Assembly (NCBI RefSeq): GCF_023101765.2
Contig: NC_064224.1
Location: 4,098,103 to 4,162,102, forward strand
DNA from: Spodoptera frugiperda
Lineage: Eukaryota; Arthropoda; Insecta; Lepidoptera; Noctuidae
DNA length: 64,000 nucleotides
Direction of reading: 5' to 3'
Shown here: positions 11,746-25,297 of the stretch, piece after piece
How the letters are laid out: each line of letters begins with the position of its first letter
How positions within the stretch are numbered: the first letter of the stretch is position 1
Translations under genes and position numbers: made by a program
Notes under the pieces: model-generated
What the model was told of the DNA's origin: nothing
Seen by the model: only the letters and a program-made list of their open reading frames with translations
The model's database searches: none

Positions 11746-12167
11746 TATTTATGTACAGCATTATTGATTAAATTTTCATTACATTCAATATATGCCAAAA
11801 TGTCACTTATAAAGTTTGTATAATCTAAAGAGGAGCCTTGATACTCGTTATAAACTAAAACATAGTATTATTTAATTTCAATAGGCAACTATAATATCGA
11901 CAACTGCATTAGTGTAATATCATAAAACGTCTTATGCAATTTAATTTTGATATATAAATAAATTGTTTTGACAAAGATACCAGACTAGGTGTCAACAATT
12001 AAGATATTGTTAACCTTAGTTATCTTGCTGAACCAAAACAATTGTAGTCTGATATCTGATATTGTCATTATATAAGCCTATTTGAGGATATTTTTACGTT
12101 AAATTACTTTCCTTGTAGATTAAACATTTAATTTCAATGTTCTAGAAGCTTTTAAAATAAAATAAAT

Positions 12168-12228
12168 AAACTTGTATGTTTGTAAACGCACTCACGACAC
12201 ACGAGAATAGGCTAGTGTGGGGCAACGT
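12168..12228 (+). repeat. SINE family J 3' end
   Basis: CTTGTATGTTTGTAAACGCA, CTCACGACACACGAGAATAG, CTAGTGTGGGGCAACG. Confidence 0.55.
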
Positions 12229-12999
12229 TGTTTAAAAAATAATAATTTTATGAGTTTCAGAAAATTTTCAATCTATATTGTCGAATACGATGTTAACGAA
12301 ATTCAAAGATATTGTCCCGAAGTCATTGGGGTAGGCCTATGTCTAGAAGTGGACGTCTTGTATCTAATATGATGATCATAATGATCCGAAAAGACATAAA
12401 TGGGCAGGGCCCGTTTGTTTAATTACAGTGCACAAGGCACAATCACACTATGGCATCTCCTTTTTTACTTGCTTCATATTTCGGGCAACGACAATATATA
12501 TTAAAAAAAATTACAACACTTAAAAATTAAGATTATTTGGGTCAAAATTATATTCTGGCGTAATACATTTTTTTATATAAAAATCATTCTAATACATTTA
12601 ATTGTAGTATAGACATTTTTTAATAAGAATGTTACACGTATCTCGTCTATCCCAAACATAGCTCTATGTCTCTCGATCCTAGCGTTTCCTGTACTCTACA
12701 AGATTATAGGACGGAGGTATTGGCAAGGATTTTTAGTTTTCCATTTATTTTTATAAAGATTTATTGAGACAAATCATAGCAGGTACTATTACGGACTAAA
12801 GTTTAACTGAATCGTGTAATGATTGGGTCCATTTTGATTTTGTACAAATTGGGTATTTAAGTTACACCGTTTAACTTGGTTTAAACTGTGCTAATTTGTA
12901 CACCTATAGTAATTTAAGTAACTGATTCCATTTTATTACTGAAATGACCACATTTTGTAGTTTGATGTGGCTAAGGAAAGGTCTGATTCGTATCCAAAA

Positions 13000-13145
13000 T
13001 CTAATAAATATAAAAAATGCGACAGTTTGTATGTACGTTTGTTCCTTCTTCACGCAAAAACTACTGAAGGGATCGGGTTGAAATTTGGAACAGGGTTAGA
13101 TTATGATCTGGAATAACATACAGGATACTGTTTATCCCACGGTTA
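13000..13145 (+). repeat. Lep1-like Helitron fragment
   Basis: AAAATGCGACAGTTTGTATG, ACGCAAAAACTACTGAAGGG, GGGTTGAAATTTGGAACAGG. It resembles the 5' half of the lepidopteran Lep1 repeat as I recall it. Confidence 0.5.
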
Positions 13146-13959
13146 TATTATACGAGTACCTATTGCCCTTGAATTTATTTATGACCAATTGCAATAATCT
13201 ATTTGTAAATTTAGTTAAATCTAGTCTTTGGTAGTTACTACAGATACAATTTGACATAAGTCCTGGAGTTTATACACTATTTAACTATTTAACTATTAAA
13301 CTATTTTTTATGAGCCGATTATGGTGTCAGCAATAAAAACAATGACAGTCATGACATGTTAGAAGACAAAACATGACTTACTCAACGTCACCTTATATAA
13401 ATGTGTCCCTGTAAGTTCAGATACTGTCTCAGATAGACCCATTACAACACCCATTAACAAACTGAAGTTAACAAATAAAATAAACTAGTTAATGACAATG
13501 AGTCATCTAAATCATAAAATATAATTACCCTCCATACTCATTCATAACAAATTTCCATTAGATGTAAACATTATAATTATAACTAATATCTCCTAAGTTC
13601 AAATGACACACGTAAACGAGACTAGATTACAGTTTCACACAACAACCAACCTTATTACATGCATATCACAAGGTTGGATTTTGCATCTCAAGCGCTATTA
13701 CAGACCGTGAAGAACTGATGTCACGCTAAAAGACACCGTATGCTGAAGTGATAAAGGTGATTTTGCTATGTATATGGTACAACTGACCGTAGTTAAGAGG
13801 TCTGATAATATGATTACAGTTCAGGTCACTTTACTACCTACTTCTGAAGCAAAACAAGTTAATTGATGCACTTATATGCTGTGAAACGTCCGCTTGTGGA
13901 CTGTTGAAGAGCAAAGAAGGGTAGTAAATAAGATTGTGCACTTGATAAAACTTTTTTTT

Positions 13960-14108
13960 TAGTGGGGAAAATCATCCAATGACTTCTATCGCCTTGGGCG
14001 AGGCGAGAGAGTGTCAGACTCTTACTGACTAAAAACCACCCCGTTCCTACTCCTGCTTTTCGAACCGGAGCCCCAGTAAACCCGCTAGGTAGTCTGCAGC
14101 TCCGGATA
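13960..14108 (-). repeat. R1-like LINE 3' tail copy with T tract
   Basis: Begins with an eight-T tract and GGGGAAAATCATCCAATGAC and ends at GTCTGCAGCTCCGGA. A clean 5'-truncated insertion in minus orientation. Confidence 0.78.
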
Positions 14109-14699
14109 CTTGATCAATCTAGACATTAATGTCTATTGCGACTTCTAGATTGAAAACGTTCATGGGCACTTTACTACACTTTAGTATGGAAATTGGACGT
14201 TCAATCAAAAGAAATGAAAAATCATTTATTGATAAGTATTTGATGTCTAAATCACATGAATATAAATTTTATTTTCATAAAATATGATGTCAAAGTCAAA
14301 GTCAAAACATTTATTCTACAACGCGGTTATTAGTCTATTATAATATCTTATACGCGAGTCTATTGTCGTACGACAATAATGGATATAGATACCTATATAG
14401 CGGTGTAGTACTCAACTGCTAGATAGGTATTCAGAACAAAATAAAATGTCAATTGACAACAACAGGCCCATATTGTTGATGACAATAATTGTCTATTGAC
14501 AGTAGAAATTATATAATACGACTAGTTTTCGATCGCGACTTTTGTGATTACTCACATCCCCGTAGATGAAAATAATCTACATGTTATTCCAGGACATAAG
14601 CTATCTTTGTTCCTTTCGACCCAATCCTTCAACCGTTTTAACGTGATTGAGGAACAAACATACACACAATCACTCAAACTTTTACATTTAAAATAATTG

Positions 14700-14775
14700 A
14701 ATGTAACTTCACGCCTTTTTCCTTGAAGGGAATTGCAGAGATGCACATTACGGCACGTACTGCCACTGTACAATA
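14700..14775 (-). repeat. SINE family D tail fragment
   Basis: ACTTCACGCCTTTTTCCTTG and TTACGGCACGTACTGCC on the plus strand match the family D 3' body. Confidence 0.5.
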
Positions 14776-14994
14776 TTATTGTACCAGTTTGGTATCAAAT
14801 TGGCATTGAAAAGTCACAAAAATTAGGTCATAATTCTCCTCTAATTATGAGGTCAAGAGAATATGTATGATGAGCAAACGTGTTTACTTGTTTGAAGGCA
14901 CAAATCTCTATAAGTACTGGTTCGATTTGAATAACATTTTTTGTCCTGTATTGTCCATTTGTATACCGTATTTTGTATTCAGAAGATACCGCGC

Positions 14995-15425
14995 GAAAGT
15001 AGCTAGTTGTGAAATAAAAATTAAATGTTTACAACAATAATTGATTACTGAAAGTTACAGTATTCACTAAAAATGTGCTAAAAAGTTATTGCGCGGTTTG
15101 TTATTCACCACCAGTATCAAAGATTACGTAAGATGAGAGAAAAAATAAAAAAAAACATCAATATTAAAATATTAAATATTCAAAAAACTCATTAAAAAGC
15201 AGACACTCAGACACAAAATAAAAGGAAAAAAAGTCAAAAGATAAGAAACTCTGACGTCACATCAAAAAACCAACACTAGTACAAGTCAAGGTCAAGTCAA
15301 AACAAAAAAGAAATCACCTACTTTGATTTTCCAAGTACAATCGGCGACAACTGCACTTTATTAAAAAAATAAATATATATCACAGTATAGAAACGTTCGG
15401 TAGAAGGGGCTGCATCGACGACTGA
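14995..15425. repeat. 430-bp repeat, second copy
   Basis: AATTAAATGTTTACAACAAT, AAAAAGTTATTGCGCGGTTT, TTGATTTTCCAAGTACAATC, ATCGACGACTGACTG. The RT sequence present beside the other copy is absent here. Confidence 0.7.
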
Positions 15426-15819
15426 CTGTTCAATAACATAATCTTGATAACACCGGACGGATACGTCAAAAATAATAAACCAGGGATGAACAAACTTGGG
15501 TCGCTTTATATCAGTAACTGGATGAAATGTGGAGTAATGGAATGATTTATTTTTGTATGGCTTGTTTCTATGTGTGTATTTTTTGCTCGTGTAGGGGTTG
15601 GTTTGTAGGGATGGGCTTGGTATAAATAATAATGTTGACGATGAACACGAAGATTTGTCTTTATCAACATTTGATCATTTGGTCATGCCCGCTCTATAGA
15701 AGAGGAGACCCATAGTTCAGCTGCAGCTCACGGATGTTGATGATGTGATGATGACGATGATCCAAACCCATACAATTTTCAAACATGTTAGAAAAGAACG
15801 TACTAATTTATAAAGTTCT

Positions 15820-16015
15820 AGCTCCTGCCTGCTGCTTTACCCGGATTCCCGTGACATAAAAAGTATCCTGTCACCCAAGTCAGCTTATACGAGATAAGGT
15901 ATAACTGAGCTGTATACAAAATTTCATCAAAATCCGTTCAGTACTTTCAGCGTGATTAGCGGACAAACATCTAAACAACCAAACAAACCAACTTTCACAT
16001 TTTTAATATTAGTGT
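15820..16015 (-). repeat. Lep1-like Helitron fragment
   Basis: CAAAATTTCATCAAAATCCG, TCAGTACTTTCAGCGTGATT, AACCAACTTTCACATTTTTA on the plus strand. Confidence 0.55.
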
Positions 16016-17599
16016 GAAGTGTGATAAAACTAGCAACACATTTGTAACTCCTATAGTAACTGTGAGTTTGTTTGCACCCTGTGATATTAATTGGTTCCCG
16101 ATAATAATGCAGTCTAAAAAAATGTTTTTTTTATCTAAAACTAGACAGACATTTGACCGCGGTTCACCTGATGGTAAGTGACGATGCGGTCGAAGATGGA
16201 TATTAAAGTAACTGAAAAATATTCACCACAACGAAAACCGAACTCTAACAAATTTTCTAATCTTCTTAAAGTTAAAATCAGATCAAATAGCAGATGCGAA
16301 CCAATTAAAAAATACAGGACGACTTGTTCTAAACAAGTTTGTCAAACAATTCGGTTTTCTCACCGCCACTCATCTACCATCTTGGCTTTTCTTAATATCC
16401 CTAATTTTCTTCGGTTAACGGAAATTTCCCTTTAATGAAAATTACACGGGAGACGTTCGTTAATTTATTTTATTAATTGACGGTTAAGATTTCCCCGTAT
16501 TCTAAATTATTGAGGGTTATCGAGATTTCATTTCGGAGATTGTTCGAGAATGTTCTTTAGTTTAGAAAAGATGGTTGCTGTTTTAGCGAAACGATTTCTG
16601 ATCGTACTACGCTATCAAGTGAATTAATTATGCCCATATTATTAGTGAGAATGTTTTTCAAAGTTTTATGACATTTTACACTATGTATATAGGTATATGT
16701 CTTTGAAAAATATCTATTGAATGTTTTCGAGTATACCGATGAACACAAAAGTAGTAAAAACAGGAATAAGATTAATTAGTATTAGGTTGTTTGTCACTGA
16801 ATAATGTATTCATTACAATTTTATTATGAATTCTAAAAATAGTTTTTAAAATGCTTCAATGGTTTTATATGCATTTTTGGCTTTCTTTTCATCATCAGGT
16901 AGTTGTTTCAAAATTTATTAATTGTTACTTAATTACATAAATGCTTAGATGCAGTAGAATTATAAGACAACTTGTACTGAAAAAATTGCCAAGCAGATGT
17001 TTTAAATATGTGTATACATAGTAAACACATCAGTACACCCTTCCCGAACAAAAACAACAATTTCCCATCCATTTCCCCACTACAAAAATTCCTCACTATA
17101 TTTTCCTTTTAACGAAAAAAAAGCCAAAAAACAAGAGAATATAAATCACGGCTACTGTTTCTCTACCTCTGTAGCGATACCCCCGAGTCGTCCCGTAACC
17201 TCGCGCCTATCTATCTTAGTACTAAACGCCTATAAACACGCACAGATAACCGCGACTATCGACGTGATTTTTATAAATAACATTATCTCACTTAAATAAA
17301 ATCTTCGTAAAAGTATGTTAAGTTTAATACGTTACAAGTATAACCTTGTCTTGTCTAATGTTGTTATAAAAAAAACTTATTTTTTGTTGGTCATTGAGTC
17401 AAGTTTGTGGCTTATTTTTAAAATAAACAAAAGTTGGTCACGTTTGTTAACACAATTTAATAGGTACGTAAGCCACAACTGTGCGTTTCTCTCGAAACTT
17501 TCTGCTTCACACAGTACAACTGTAGAATGAGCTGTCGTCGATGGTATTTCCGTGCCGATACGACCTCCAAACCTTAAAGAAAAGAGCGCATTCCTATTT

Positions 17600-17705
17600 A
17601 AAAGGCGGGCAACACACCTTTGACTCCTTTAGTGTTCTTAAGCGGCGCTAATCGCTTACTATCAGGTGATCCGTCGGCTCATTTGCCTTCTATTCCATAA
17701 AAAAG
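17600..17705 (+). repeat. Repeat A-like 3' end fragment
   Basis: AAGGCGGGCAACACACC and TTACTATCAGGTGATCCGTC. The diverged 3' third only. Confidence 0.5.
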
Positions 17706-18564
17706 AAAGCAAATATCCCCGATGAAAACCGTATATTTATTACGAACAAATAAATCTGTTGCTTATTAAGAATAAAGTGTTAATTATCTTAATTTTTAAT
17801 CTCGACACTAAAGTTTACAAAATATTATATTTGTGACTTTAAAAGTGTCCTTCAAAATTATAACAAAGCATAATTTTATCACTGAGCCATGCACTTTTGG
17901 ATCTTTTTACATTATTTCATATATTATTTACCACACTACACAAAGAAATAAAGAATAAATCAACGTTACAAGTCCAGAAAAAACACGATTTTCGAGTAAA
18001 ATATATAGGGTAAATGTACATGTTAGCGTCCCAGCTCAGTTTGTGGCTCCCCTGTGTCGTTCCCACTTATCTAAGGTGACTGAGTCGGTCTAAACCGTCC
18101 CACTCATTATCGTTGGGATGGGACAGACAAAAACTTGTTATCTCACCCTATAGACACGATAACTTGTGATATTTTTAAGTTTTTTTTTTAACAATGTTTC
18201 GCAGATAAGGGGTGTGTGCGTTCGCTGTTTTATTTAATGTGCGTTGTTTTTTTTTGTGGATATGGATAACTAGCTTCTGTCCACGATTTCGCTCGAGGTC
18301 GCTTTGGAAAACGTGTTATATGACTAGACCATACATAATCTACCGCTGTTCCAATTTTCATGCCTTGAGCCATTTCGACGTTATTAGGTAACAAACATAC
18401 AGTACTATACATTTGCATTTATAATAATAGTAAGATTGTGTTTAAGATGTGTGTATTACCATATGGCTATGGAGGTGCATTAAAGGTATTCTTCCTACGC
18501 CTTACCAAGTTTCAAGAACTGATTAATAGATTAAACATTAAACAAATATTCCGCAACTCAGAGA

Positions 18565-18712
18565 ATTAGAGTAATACCCTTAAATTCCTAATCCCCAAAA
18601 GGCCGGCAACGCACTTGTAACGCCTGTTGTGTTTCGGGTGTCCATGAGCGGCAGCGATAGTTTACCATCAGGTGATCCATCTGCTCGCTTACCGACGTAT
18701 ACCATAAAATAA
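18565..18712 (+). repeat. Repeat A 3' half
   Basis: CCCTTAAATTCCTAATCCCC, GGCCGGCAACGCACTTGTAA, ACCATCAGGTGATCC, ACCATAAAA. Confidence 0.72.
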
Positions 18713-19079
18713 TTCTTATTCTATTCACAAAAGGCATGGTGAATTGGTGAGTGAACAGATGCGATGTAATCTGATATCAAAAGATGTTCCATTTCTCATT
18801 GGTCATTTAGATAAACGATACTTCTTCTGATGGAGAAATATTCGCACGATAATTGAAGCTTCCTCGGAGCAATCTTGGTTCATATACTATGTATCATATT
18901 ATTGTGTTTCATCTATCATCATTTTGTGATACATTTGCAAGTGAGTCTGGGTATCTGGTTGTAAGTGAGAGAGAATTGGTATTAAGTTCGAACGTGTCGG
19001 TCAATTTATAAAAAAAAATATCAAACTCCTTAATAAAATTGGTAATATAGTAAAACCTGCTCTAACTGTAACAAATACT

Positions 19080-19310
19080 TTTCTTTAATTATTATTTTAT
19101 CAGCTTACGCCCAATTCCAATAACCTATCTATCTTACTAGAGATAGAATTTTGACACATTTTGTATGAAGCTTATGTCAAAATTGTATCTCTAGTAAGCA
19201 AATCTACAAATAAATAGGTTATGGAATTGGCCGTTACTCACGTAACCGTGTGACGAGGAACTCCAGGACTAATTTCAAGCTATGCTAGAGGCTCACATTC
19301 ATGAGCAGCA
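19080..19310. repeat. MITE E copy split by a second palindromic element
   Basis: TATCAGCTTACG before and TACTCACGTAACCGTGTGAC after belong to MITE E. Between them (19108-19232) is a separate inverted-repeat element: CCAATTCCAATAACCTAT at the left and ATAGGTTATGGAATTGG at the right, with inner arms CTTACTAGAGATA and TATCTCTAGTAAG. Confidence 0.65.
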
Positions 19311-19769
19311 TTCTGCGACACAAGGCAATATTATCATTCATGTAGAATGTCTCATTAAAGTTATAATATAAATCCTTTTTTGATTACCTCATACTGCAAA
19401 ATTGGTAGAGCCAAAAATATGCATAACATAAAATATTTATATTCATTTAATATTTGAATAAAAATTAGCAATAGGTAGGTAATAAATCTAGCTATTTTCT
19501 GTCTACGATTAATCATCATACCGATCATGTGTTATTTTTTAGCAAACACTCTGTATTATTATGTAAAAAATCATCTTTTTATTCATCTTAAATGGTTTTA
19601 TTAGTATTTGTGTCATCATAGTCTAGAAAAAGAAAATTGATGCGTATTTAATTTTGGCATAGATATACAGGTACATTTAATGTATACCAACTGCTATTAG
19701 TTCACATTCATCTATATCCGTCCTCAGGACTTTATGGGCCTATGATTTTATTATATACAATGTCTTCTC

Positions 19770-19885
19770 CCGTCTTGAGTGAGGTGAGTAAAAGTGTCTG
19801 ACGCTTACTGACTAAAAACCACCCCGTTCCTACTCCTGCTTAGAACCGGAGCCCCGATCACCCGTAACGCCATCTGTAACTCGAT
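19770..19885 (-). repeat. R1-like LINE 3' tail copy, shortened
   Basis: Family core TTACTGACTAAAAACCACCC and CTACTCCTGC on the plus strand; the CGCTAGGTAGTCCGCAGC end is damaged. Confidence 0.65.
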
Positions 19886-19924
19886 ACGTATACCGCAGTT
19901 CCACGAATTATTGACATGTGTCAA

Positions 19925-19985
19925 TTGTCATGTGTGTATGTTTGTAAATGCACCCACGATACAAGAGAAAATCCTAGTGTGGGCA
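19925..19985 (+). repeat. SINE family J 3' end
   Basis: GTATGTTTGTAAATGCACCC, GAGAAAATCCTAGTGTGGGC. Same 3' segment as 12168-12228. Confidence 0.55.
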
Positions 19986-21211
19986 ATCAAATGTTTTTTT
20001 TAAGTACGAAAACTGTTTGTAATTAGGACATTTAGACCAAGCAGAGACATACTAACGTTATCGGGTTTCCCCATTACATTATGGCAGCCATTAAAAATGT
20101 GACGTAAGTCACAATATACGTTAACCTACCTAATTTAAATATTTATTATTAAAAGTCGCAAGCAATCGAACATAGTTTTTGAGTTTTTTTTTTCTTGTTA
20201 CTAACTACGCAGCTTTTTTTAGTTTTTCTATATTATATATTTTATCATGGGTATAAAATATGAGGTATTAATTTCAAACAAGAATTTAATTACACAAAAT
20301 TTAATTGCGCAGACGTCTCAACCGTGGTCTAAAAACATTTTGATAGCCTATCAAAAATTTTTTTAAACGGTTTTTTTAGTACTGTGTGTAAAAAGTACAT
20401 TGCTAGTAAAAAATCGTTGTCCGATTTTAATTTGTATCAATGTCGACAGCATTTTTTTTACTTCTATCATAAATCTTAAGATCAAACAAAGATACGTATA
20501 GACCAAAGGTCACTAAAGGACATTAGTTTTTTAATTTACTTTTTTCCGTGTGTAGGAAGGGTATTTTTTCCTTCTTTCTTTAAAAACATTACATTAAGTG
20601 TATCCGGTATAGTATGATCCGATTTGACTGACTCTCAACATATTACACGGTACTTAAAAAATCGCGTAGAAAATTCTTAATTAGGTAGGTACAGATAATA
20701 TTGTCAGATTTTGGAGATGGATAGACAAAAACGAGGAGCTCTCTGAAAAAACCTAAAACTTTTAATCTGCAATCTTTTACTTGTCTGCTATGCCTGTGAG
20801 GTATAGAAACCCCAGTAATTCTGGATAGTATTCAGTACACTTTGTTGATAATGATGAAAATAAATGTTTCACCCAACTTCTCCTTTTATTGCATTTTTAT
20901 TACTCAAATGATAATTAATAGGTGTATCAGTATACATTTACGTACATTAATCTTGTTTTCCAATATCTTATGACTTTCTAATCTCCTTTATGACTATTAA
21001 ACACAGATAGACGAGTTGTTTATTAAAAGATAATTAAATATTTTTATTAAAACGGCGATAATGCAATAGGTAACTTGCATATTTCATTTAATTATTAAAT
21101 ATTATAGTCATTGTGATATTTTTATAACTACAAAGATAGGTGTTATGTTTTGCGTGTGATTATGTATTATCAGTTTCAAAAACAAAATAATAAAAATAAT
21201 CAAATCTTTCT

Positions 21212-21405
21212 TATGGGATAAGCCGGTAAACGAGCAGATGGATCACCTGATGGTAAGCATTCGGCACCGCCCATGGACACCTGAAACACTAGAGGCAATA
21301 CAAGTGCGTTGCCAGCCATTTGGAGGTACGGAATTGGAGGATTGTTGGGGATTCAGAGATTGGGGATGGGTGCAATGAGACCTCCGGTAATCCCGGTTTT
21401 TAATT
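21212..21405 (-). repeat. Repeat A, 5' truncated
   Basis: GGGATAAGCCGGTAAACGAG, CACCGCCCATGGACACCTG, AATGAGACCTCCGGTAATCC on the plus strand. Confidence 0.72.
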
Positions 21406-22429
21406 TCGATTATATGAAGTATTATTCAAATTATTATGGGAATAGACTCTTCATTGATTACTATCGAACTAATAACTGATAACAATTAGGTTTATAGTAA
21501 ACACATCTACACTTTCCACGAATAAATATCTTGATACTTATAATATACATAGCTTCCAAAAATAGTTCAATTCCATCGAAAAACATGATTCTATACATCC
21601 ATTACTTTTGATTAAATTTAATAAAATTTACATAAGCATAATCTCGAAATAAATTTTCAGGACAATATCTAGATTCATAGTACATTCATCCCTTATGCTT
21701 TCGTAGCTACATTTGCAAGAAAGAGCCTCCAAGAAAAGTAGATTACTCAACCAAGCTTATGCGTCGCTCAGTCCATATGTAAAATAGAAAGAACTGCGCT
21801 GCTTTGATGTTTAGAAAATAGGGCTTGTAGGGAAATAGCAGTAGCACTATTATAAAATTGAAAGGACTGGCTAAGTGTGGAAGCAAAAATTGTGTCTTTA
21901 GTCTTATAATAAAATGTTGTGTTCTAAAATACTTTATTCAGCTGTGGGATTTATTCGTGTCATACGAAGTGAGTCTTTACATTTAATGTGGCAGTCGTTA
22001 ATACATCGCTTATAAGCTCATCCAAAATTGATGAGGCTTTCATTTTCCCAATTATTAGGAGAAGCAACACGGCAATTCGGCTGAAATTTCGTACTCTTGA
22101 ATTGCTACACTAGCGCCTATTGTATCTACCCTATTGGGGGATATTGAATGAACTAAATGGCATTGAGTTTGGCTTTATATTCCGTACTCTGAATGTTATT
22201 TTAACGGCTACGATTGCGGTTGTATAGTTTTAAAATTAAATAATAATTATTGAGATTTTATTGGGTTGTCAATGCTTGACATTGCGATTGATTTCAACAG
22301 CAAACACTCTTTTGTCATAATCTTAAATTTTTATTACAATCATCCTGACGTATAATCAGTTTTGTCATCATCTTCCTTATTGTTGTGTGGGACTTTTGAC
22401 TATGTTCTTATTATAAGGTAGATGACTCA

Positions 22430-22700
22430 TTTTTATTTTAATGTCCGTCTTATAGATTATTTTAAAACATTAGACAATATTTTTTTTATTTTCTTACGTA
22501 AACAAATACGTTCGAAGATATATTGACATAACAGGTGATGTTACTTGTACTAGGTACGTTGTAAACGTAGAAATGACGTATTTGCTCCCATTCCTAAACT
22601 TTGTCTCGTTTTATTTAAGCATTATTATAAAAAAGTACGAGTCTAATATTTTTTCATTACCTAACTGACGAACTAAATATATTTTTAATTTTCATACCCG
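22430..22700 (+). repeat. AT-rich interspersed repeat F
   Basis: TTAATGTCCGTCTTATAGAT, CGTAAACAAATACGTTCGAA, GTAGAAATGACGTATTTGC. It shares the ACCTAACTGACGAACTAAAT end with the copy at 2205. Confidence 0.62.
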
Positions 22701-23129
22701 TCATCATCTCTATTACCTCTACTAACTACATCAGACTACAAAGGTTAACGTCATGTATAAATGCCCATCATTATACCATTAGCAATTAAAGACTCCACAC
22801 TACTACCTACATCATGTACCTCTATCTATACAAACTAGATAAGCAAGCTCGTTGTTGATGTTATTATGAATCAAACACAGCCCCGCCTCATGGTGTGATC
22901 AAAGTACGTGTCGACCCAGTGATCCAATTGCGTAACTGTTGTATGTTTAGTCTAAGATACTACTTGGAGCCTTGACCTCTAGTAATCGGTTGCATCGTTA
23001 TCTGTGTTCAAGCGCCAGGAAATATCTTATTTGCATTAGATTCTGTTGAGGTGGATGTCTATGTGTTTAAGTAGCTAATTAATTGTATGCAAGATTTGTA
23101 ATAGAATTAGATTTTGTGTTCAGAGCCCA

Positions 23130-23385
23130 ACCTGTTCTCACACGGAGAATTTTTGGGCATAAATCACCACTATTGCTCAATTTGGGTTGGCGATTTCAAA
23201 TTTATGATTAGAAATTATAAGCTTAAGTTTCTCTACGATGTTTTTCTTCACCAATTGACAGTGGTGTTTAAATAATAATCTTGTAAAGTACATTGGTACT
23301 TGCCGTTGGTAGGTTTCGAACCCGCGTTCTCATGCATAAGAAGCGGGCGTCTTAAATTACCAGGCCACCACGACATAAATGTAAT
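23130..23385 (-). repeat. tRNA-derived SINE, family K
   Basis: Minus strand starts GTCGTGGTGGCCTGG, with AACGCGGGTTCGAAACC as B box, then a body with CCAACGGCAAGTACCAATG. It lies inside a pair of inverted 24-25 bp arms (23046-23070 and 23397-23421, GAGGTAGATGTCTATGTG type), so it may have landed in a TIR element. Confidence 0.65.
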
Positions 23386-24414
23386 AACAAGTAAACATAA
23401 ACACATAGACATCTACCTCAAGTAAATGTAATAACATACATTTAAAATATAGGCTCCATAGTAATACGTTAGTGACGTCCCAGCAAAAGTTCCAAATGAA
23501 CTCACTACTATCCGAATGGACTTGCAAACTGAATGAATTTTCAAATTGAATTCAACTTGATTGTGATCTTTGGTAGCCTTTGCTAGAGTTTATAGAGCGA
23601 CGTTTTTTCTAACTCCTATGACTAGAACGTAGTTTGGTAATAAAATTCGTTATAAACTCTTTTTTGACCCTTGTAACTAATACATAAAAATATGATGTTG
23701 TATCTAAAAAACTTTATAAAAGGTGTAGGCTATTTGATCCAAATTACTTTTGACGACTAACGGGATCTATGGGGACTTTTGACACTTCACAAATTTCTAA
23801 TGGTAAACTCAGTTTCTATCAAAAGTTGGCTCTTCCCTTACTTGGTTATTATTAATTGACTGCTGTTTTTATGTTTGCCTGTCTAGAAGTTGATGCAAAC
23901 AATTACAAATATGTGCTGCGACTAGCGCGCCAAGTAAACTCTCAAAACAAATTCATAGAAAAAAAGGTCTAAATTCTTAATTCAATATTCGCATTCGCAA
24001 ATATCGTATTCAGGTATTTGCATTCGCGAGTGTCTAAAAATGTATATTGGTTCCATCACTAATACAGATATACACGGACCAAGTTGCTAGTTTCAAAAAA
24101 TTTCCAAATTCATAAAACCAGATATACATCCATTATCTTACCGGAGATGAAGTAATCATTGTTTCTATGATAATTATTTATGTGTCTACCAAAACATTCA
24201 CATTTTATGTGAATTAATTATAGTAGTACGTGACTCAGGGCAGGTTTGTTCTAATAAGTTGTATGGGTGTGTGTCAAATTATCTTTGTTTTTCATAGTAG
24301 CTAGTAATATTGATAATCACGAACACTTTGAAGCTCACCGCTTTGGTTACACGTGTGAGTTTTCCTCAAATACTAGGGCTCTAGAGAGTTTCCACGTGTG
24401 TTTAACTCTAGTGT

Positions 24415-24455
24415 TAAACTTCTCATTAAAACCTTTATTTTTAATGAGAAGTTTA
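24415..24455. repeat. Perfect hairpin, 17-bp stem
   Basis: TAAACTTCTCATTAAAA, loop CCTTTAT, then its exact inverse. Confidence 0.9.
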
Positions 24456-24507
24456 CCTATTATTACAAGTTTTTTTTTATTAATTATAAACAACGAGTCC
24501 TTCCGTG

Positions 24508-24600
24508 ACTGCACGATGAATGCGGTGGCTGAACAACCGGTTGCCGTGCATCGGGAAGTGGGTGCGATTCCCGCACGGAGCAACTCTTTATGTGACGATG
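24508..24600 (+). repeat. tRNA-like SINE head, family J
   Basis: TGACTGCACGATGAATGCGG, AACAACCGGTTGCCGTGC, GCGATTCCCGCACGGAGC. It is followed by a GAT run. The plus-strand frames here are by-products of the SINE. Confidence 0.6.
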
Positions 24601-24743
24601 ATGATGATGTCGTAAAAACTGACAAGCTTATTAAAGAAGTAACATTTTAATACACCTGATTTTTTTATTACTTCTAGAAACTTGGCAAATTTAAAGTTTA
24701 TAGTAAGCCGTCTAATGTAGAGGAAGACTATACAATACAATTA

Positions 24744-24918
24744 TACTGTCATTAGAACTTGAGACAGGATAAAATTACCACGTTTATTTATGTCTATGAG
24801 TTTCCGATATTTCGGTACAGTTGCAAGAGTCATGATAACGGATGAATTCAAACATGGCAAATATCCCGTCTCAAGTTCTTATGATAGTGTTAGTGACCAT
24901 GTCAGTTTAAAAACTTAT
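24744..24918. mobile_element. Palindromic MITE G
   Basis: Left arm CTGTCATTAGAACTTGAGAC, right arm CCCGTCTCAAGTTCTTATG. Same 3' extension (AGTGACCATG, TTTAAAAACTTATA) as the copy at 32649-32826. Confidence 0.7.
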
Positions 24919-25297
24919 ACTATAATATTTAGCATCAATTTCAATATACAAATACCCGTTTCTGAATCTTAAAAACTATTCCAGAATCAAACGTGTTTAA
25001 TTCTTCCTATCTTAATTACCGTCCAAAAAGTTCCCCGTGGTGTAATCTAGTCACGGAACGCTAACGATACCCTTAAACAAGCCACGTAGAGCGAAAACTT
25101 CTCAAACTCATTAATGTATAGCATTCTGACTAACCCTTTTGGGGTAAACAGTCTAAATAAATACTCTAAGATTTTTTTGTTTTGACGAACTGTGCTGATG
25201 TGTTGCTGTGACGTTGCCTTTTATCGCCAAAGGAGTAGGCAGAGGTGCACATTACAACGTATTACTGCCTACCCCTGCGATTAGGTACGATTAAGAA

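Larger units (their letters stand above)
11746..14994. other. No supported gene; scattered repeats
   Basis: Apart from the listed SINE J end, Lep1-like piece and LINE tail, this is AT-rich sequence with no frame longer than chance and no recognisable exon. Confidence 0.5.
16016..23045. other. No supported gene; AT-rich repeat field
   Basis: Contains the listed repeats only. A short piece at 16140-16195 (CACCTGATGGTAAGTGACG) belongs to a common lepidopteran repeat. The open frames at 16178-16435 and 17315-17530 have no recognisable domain and a biased AT composition. Confidence 0.5.
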
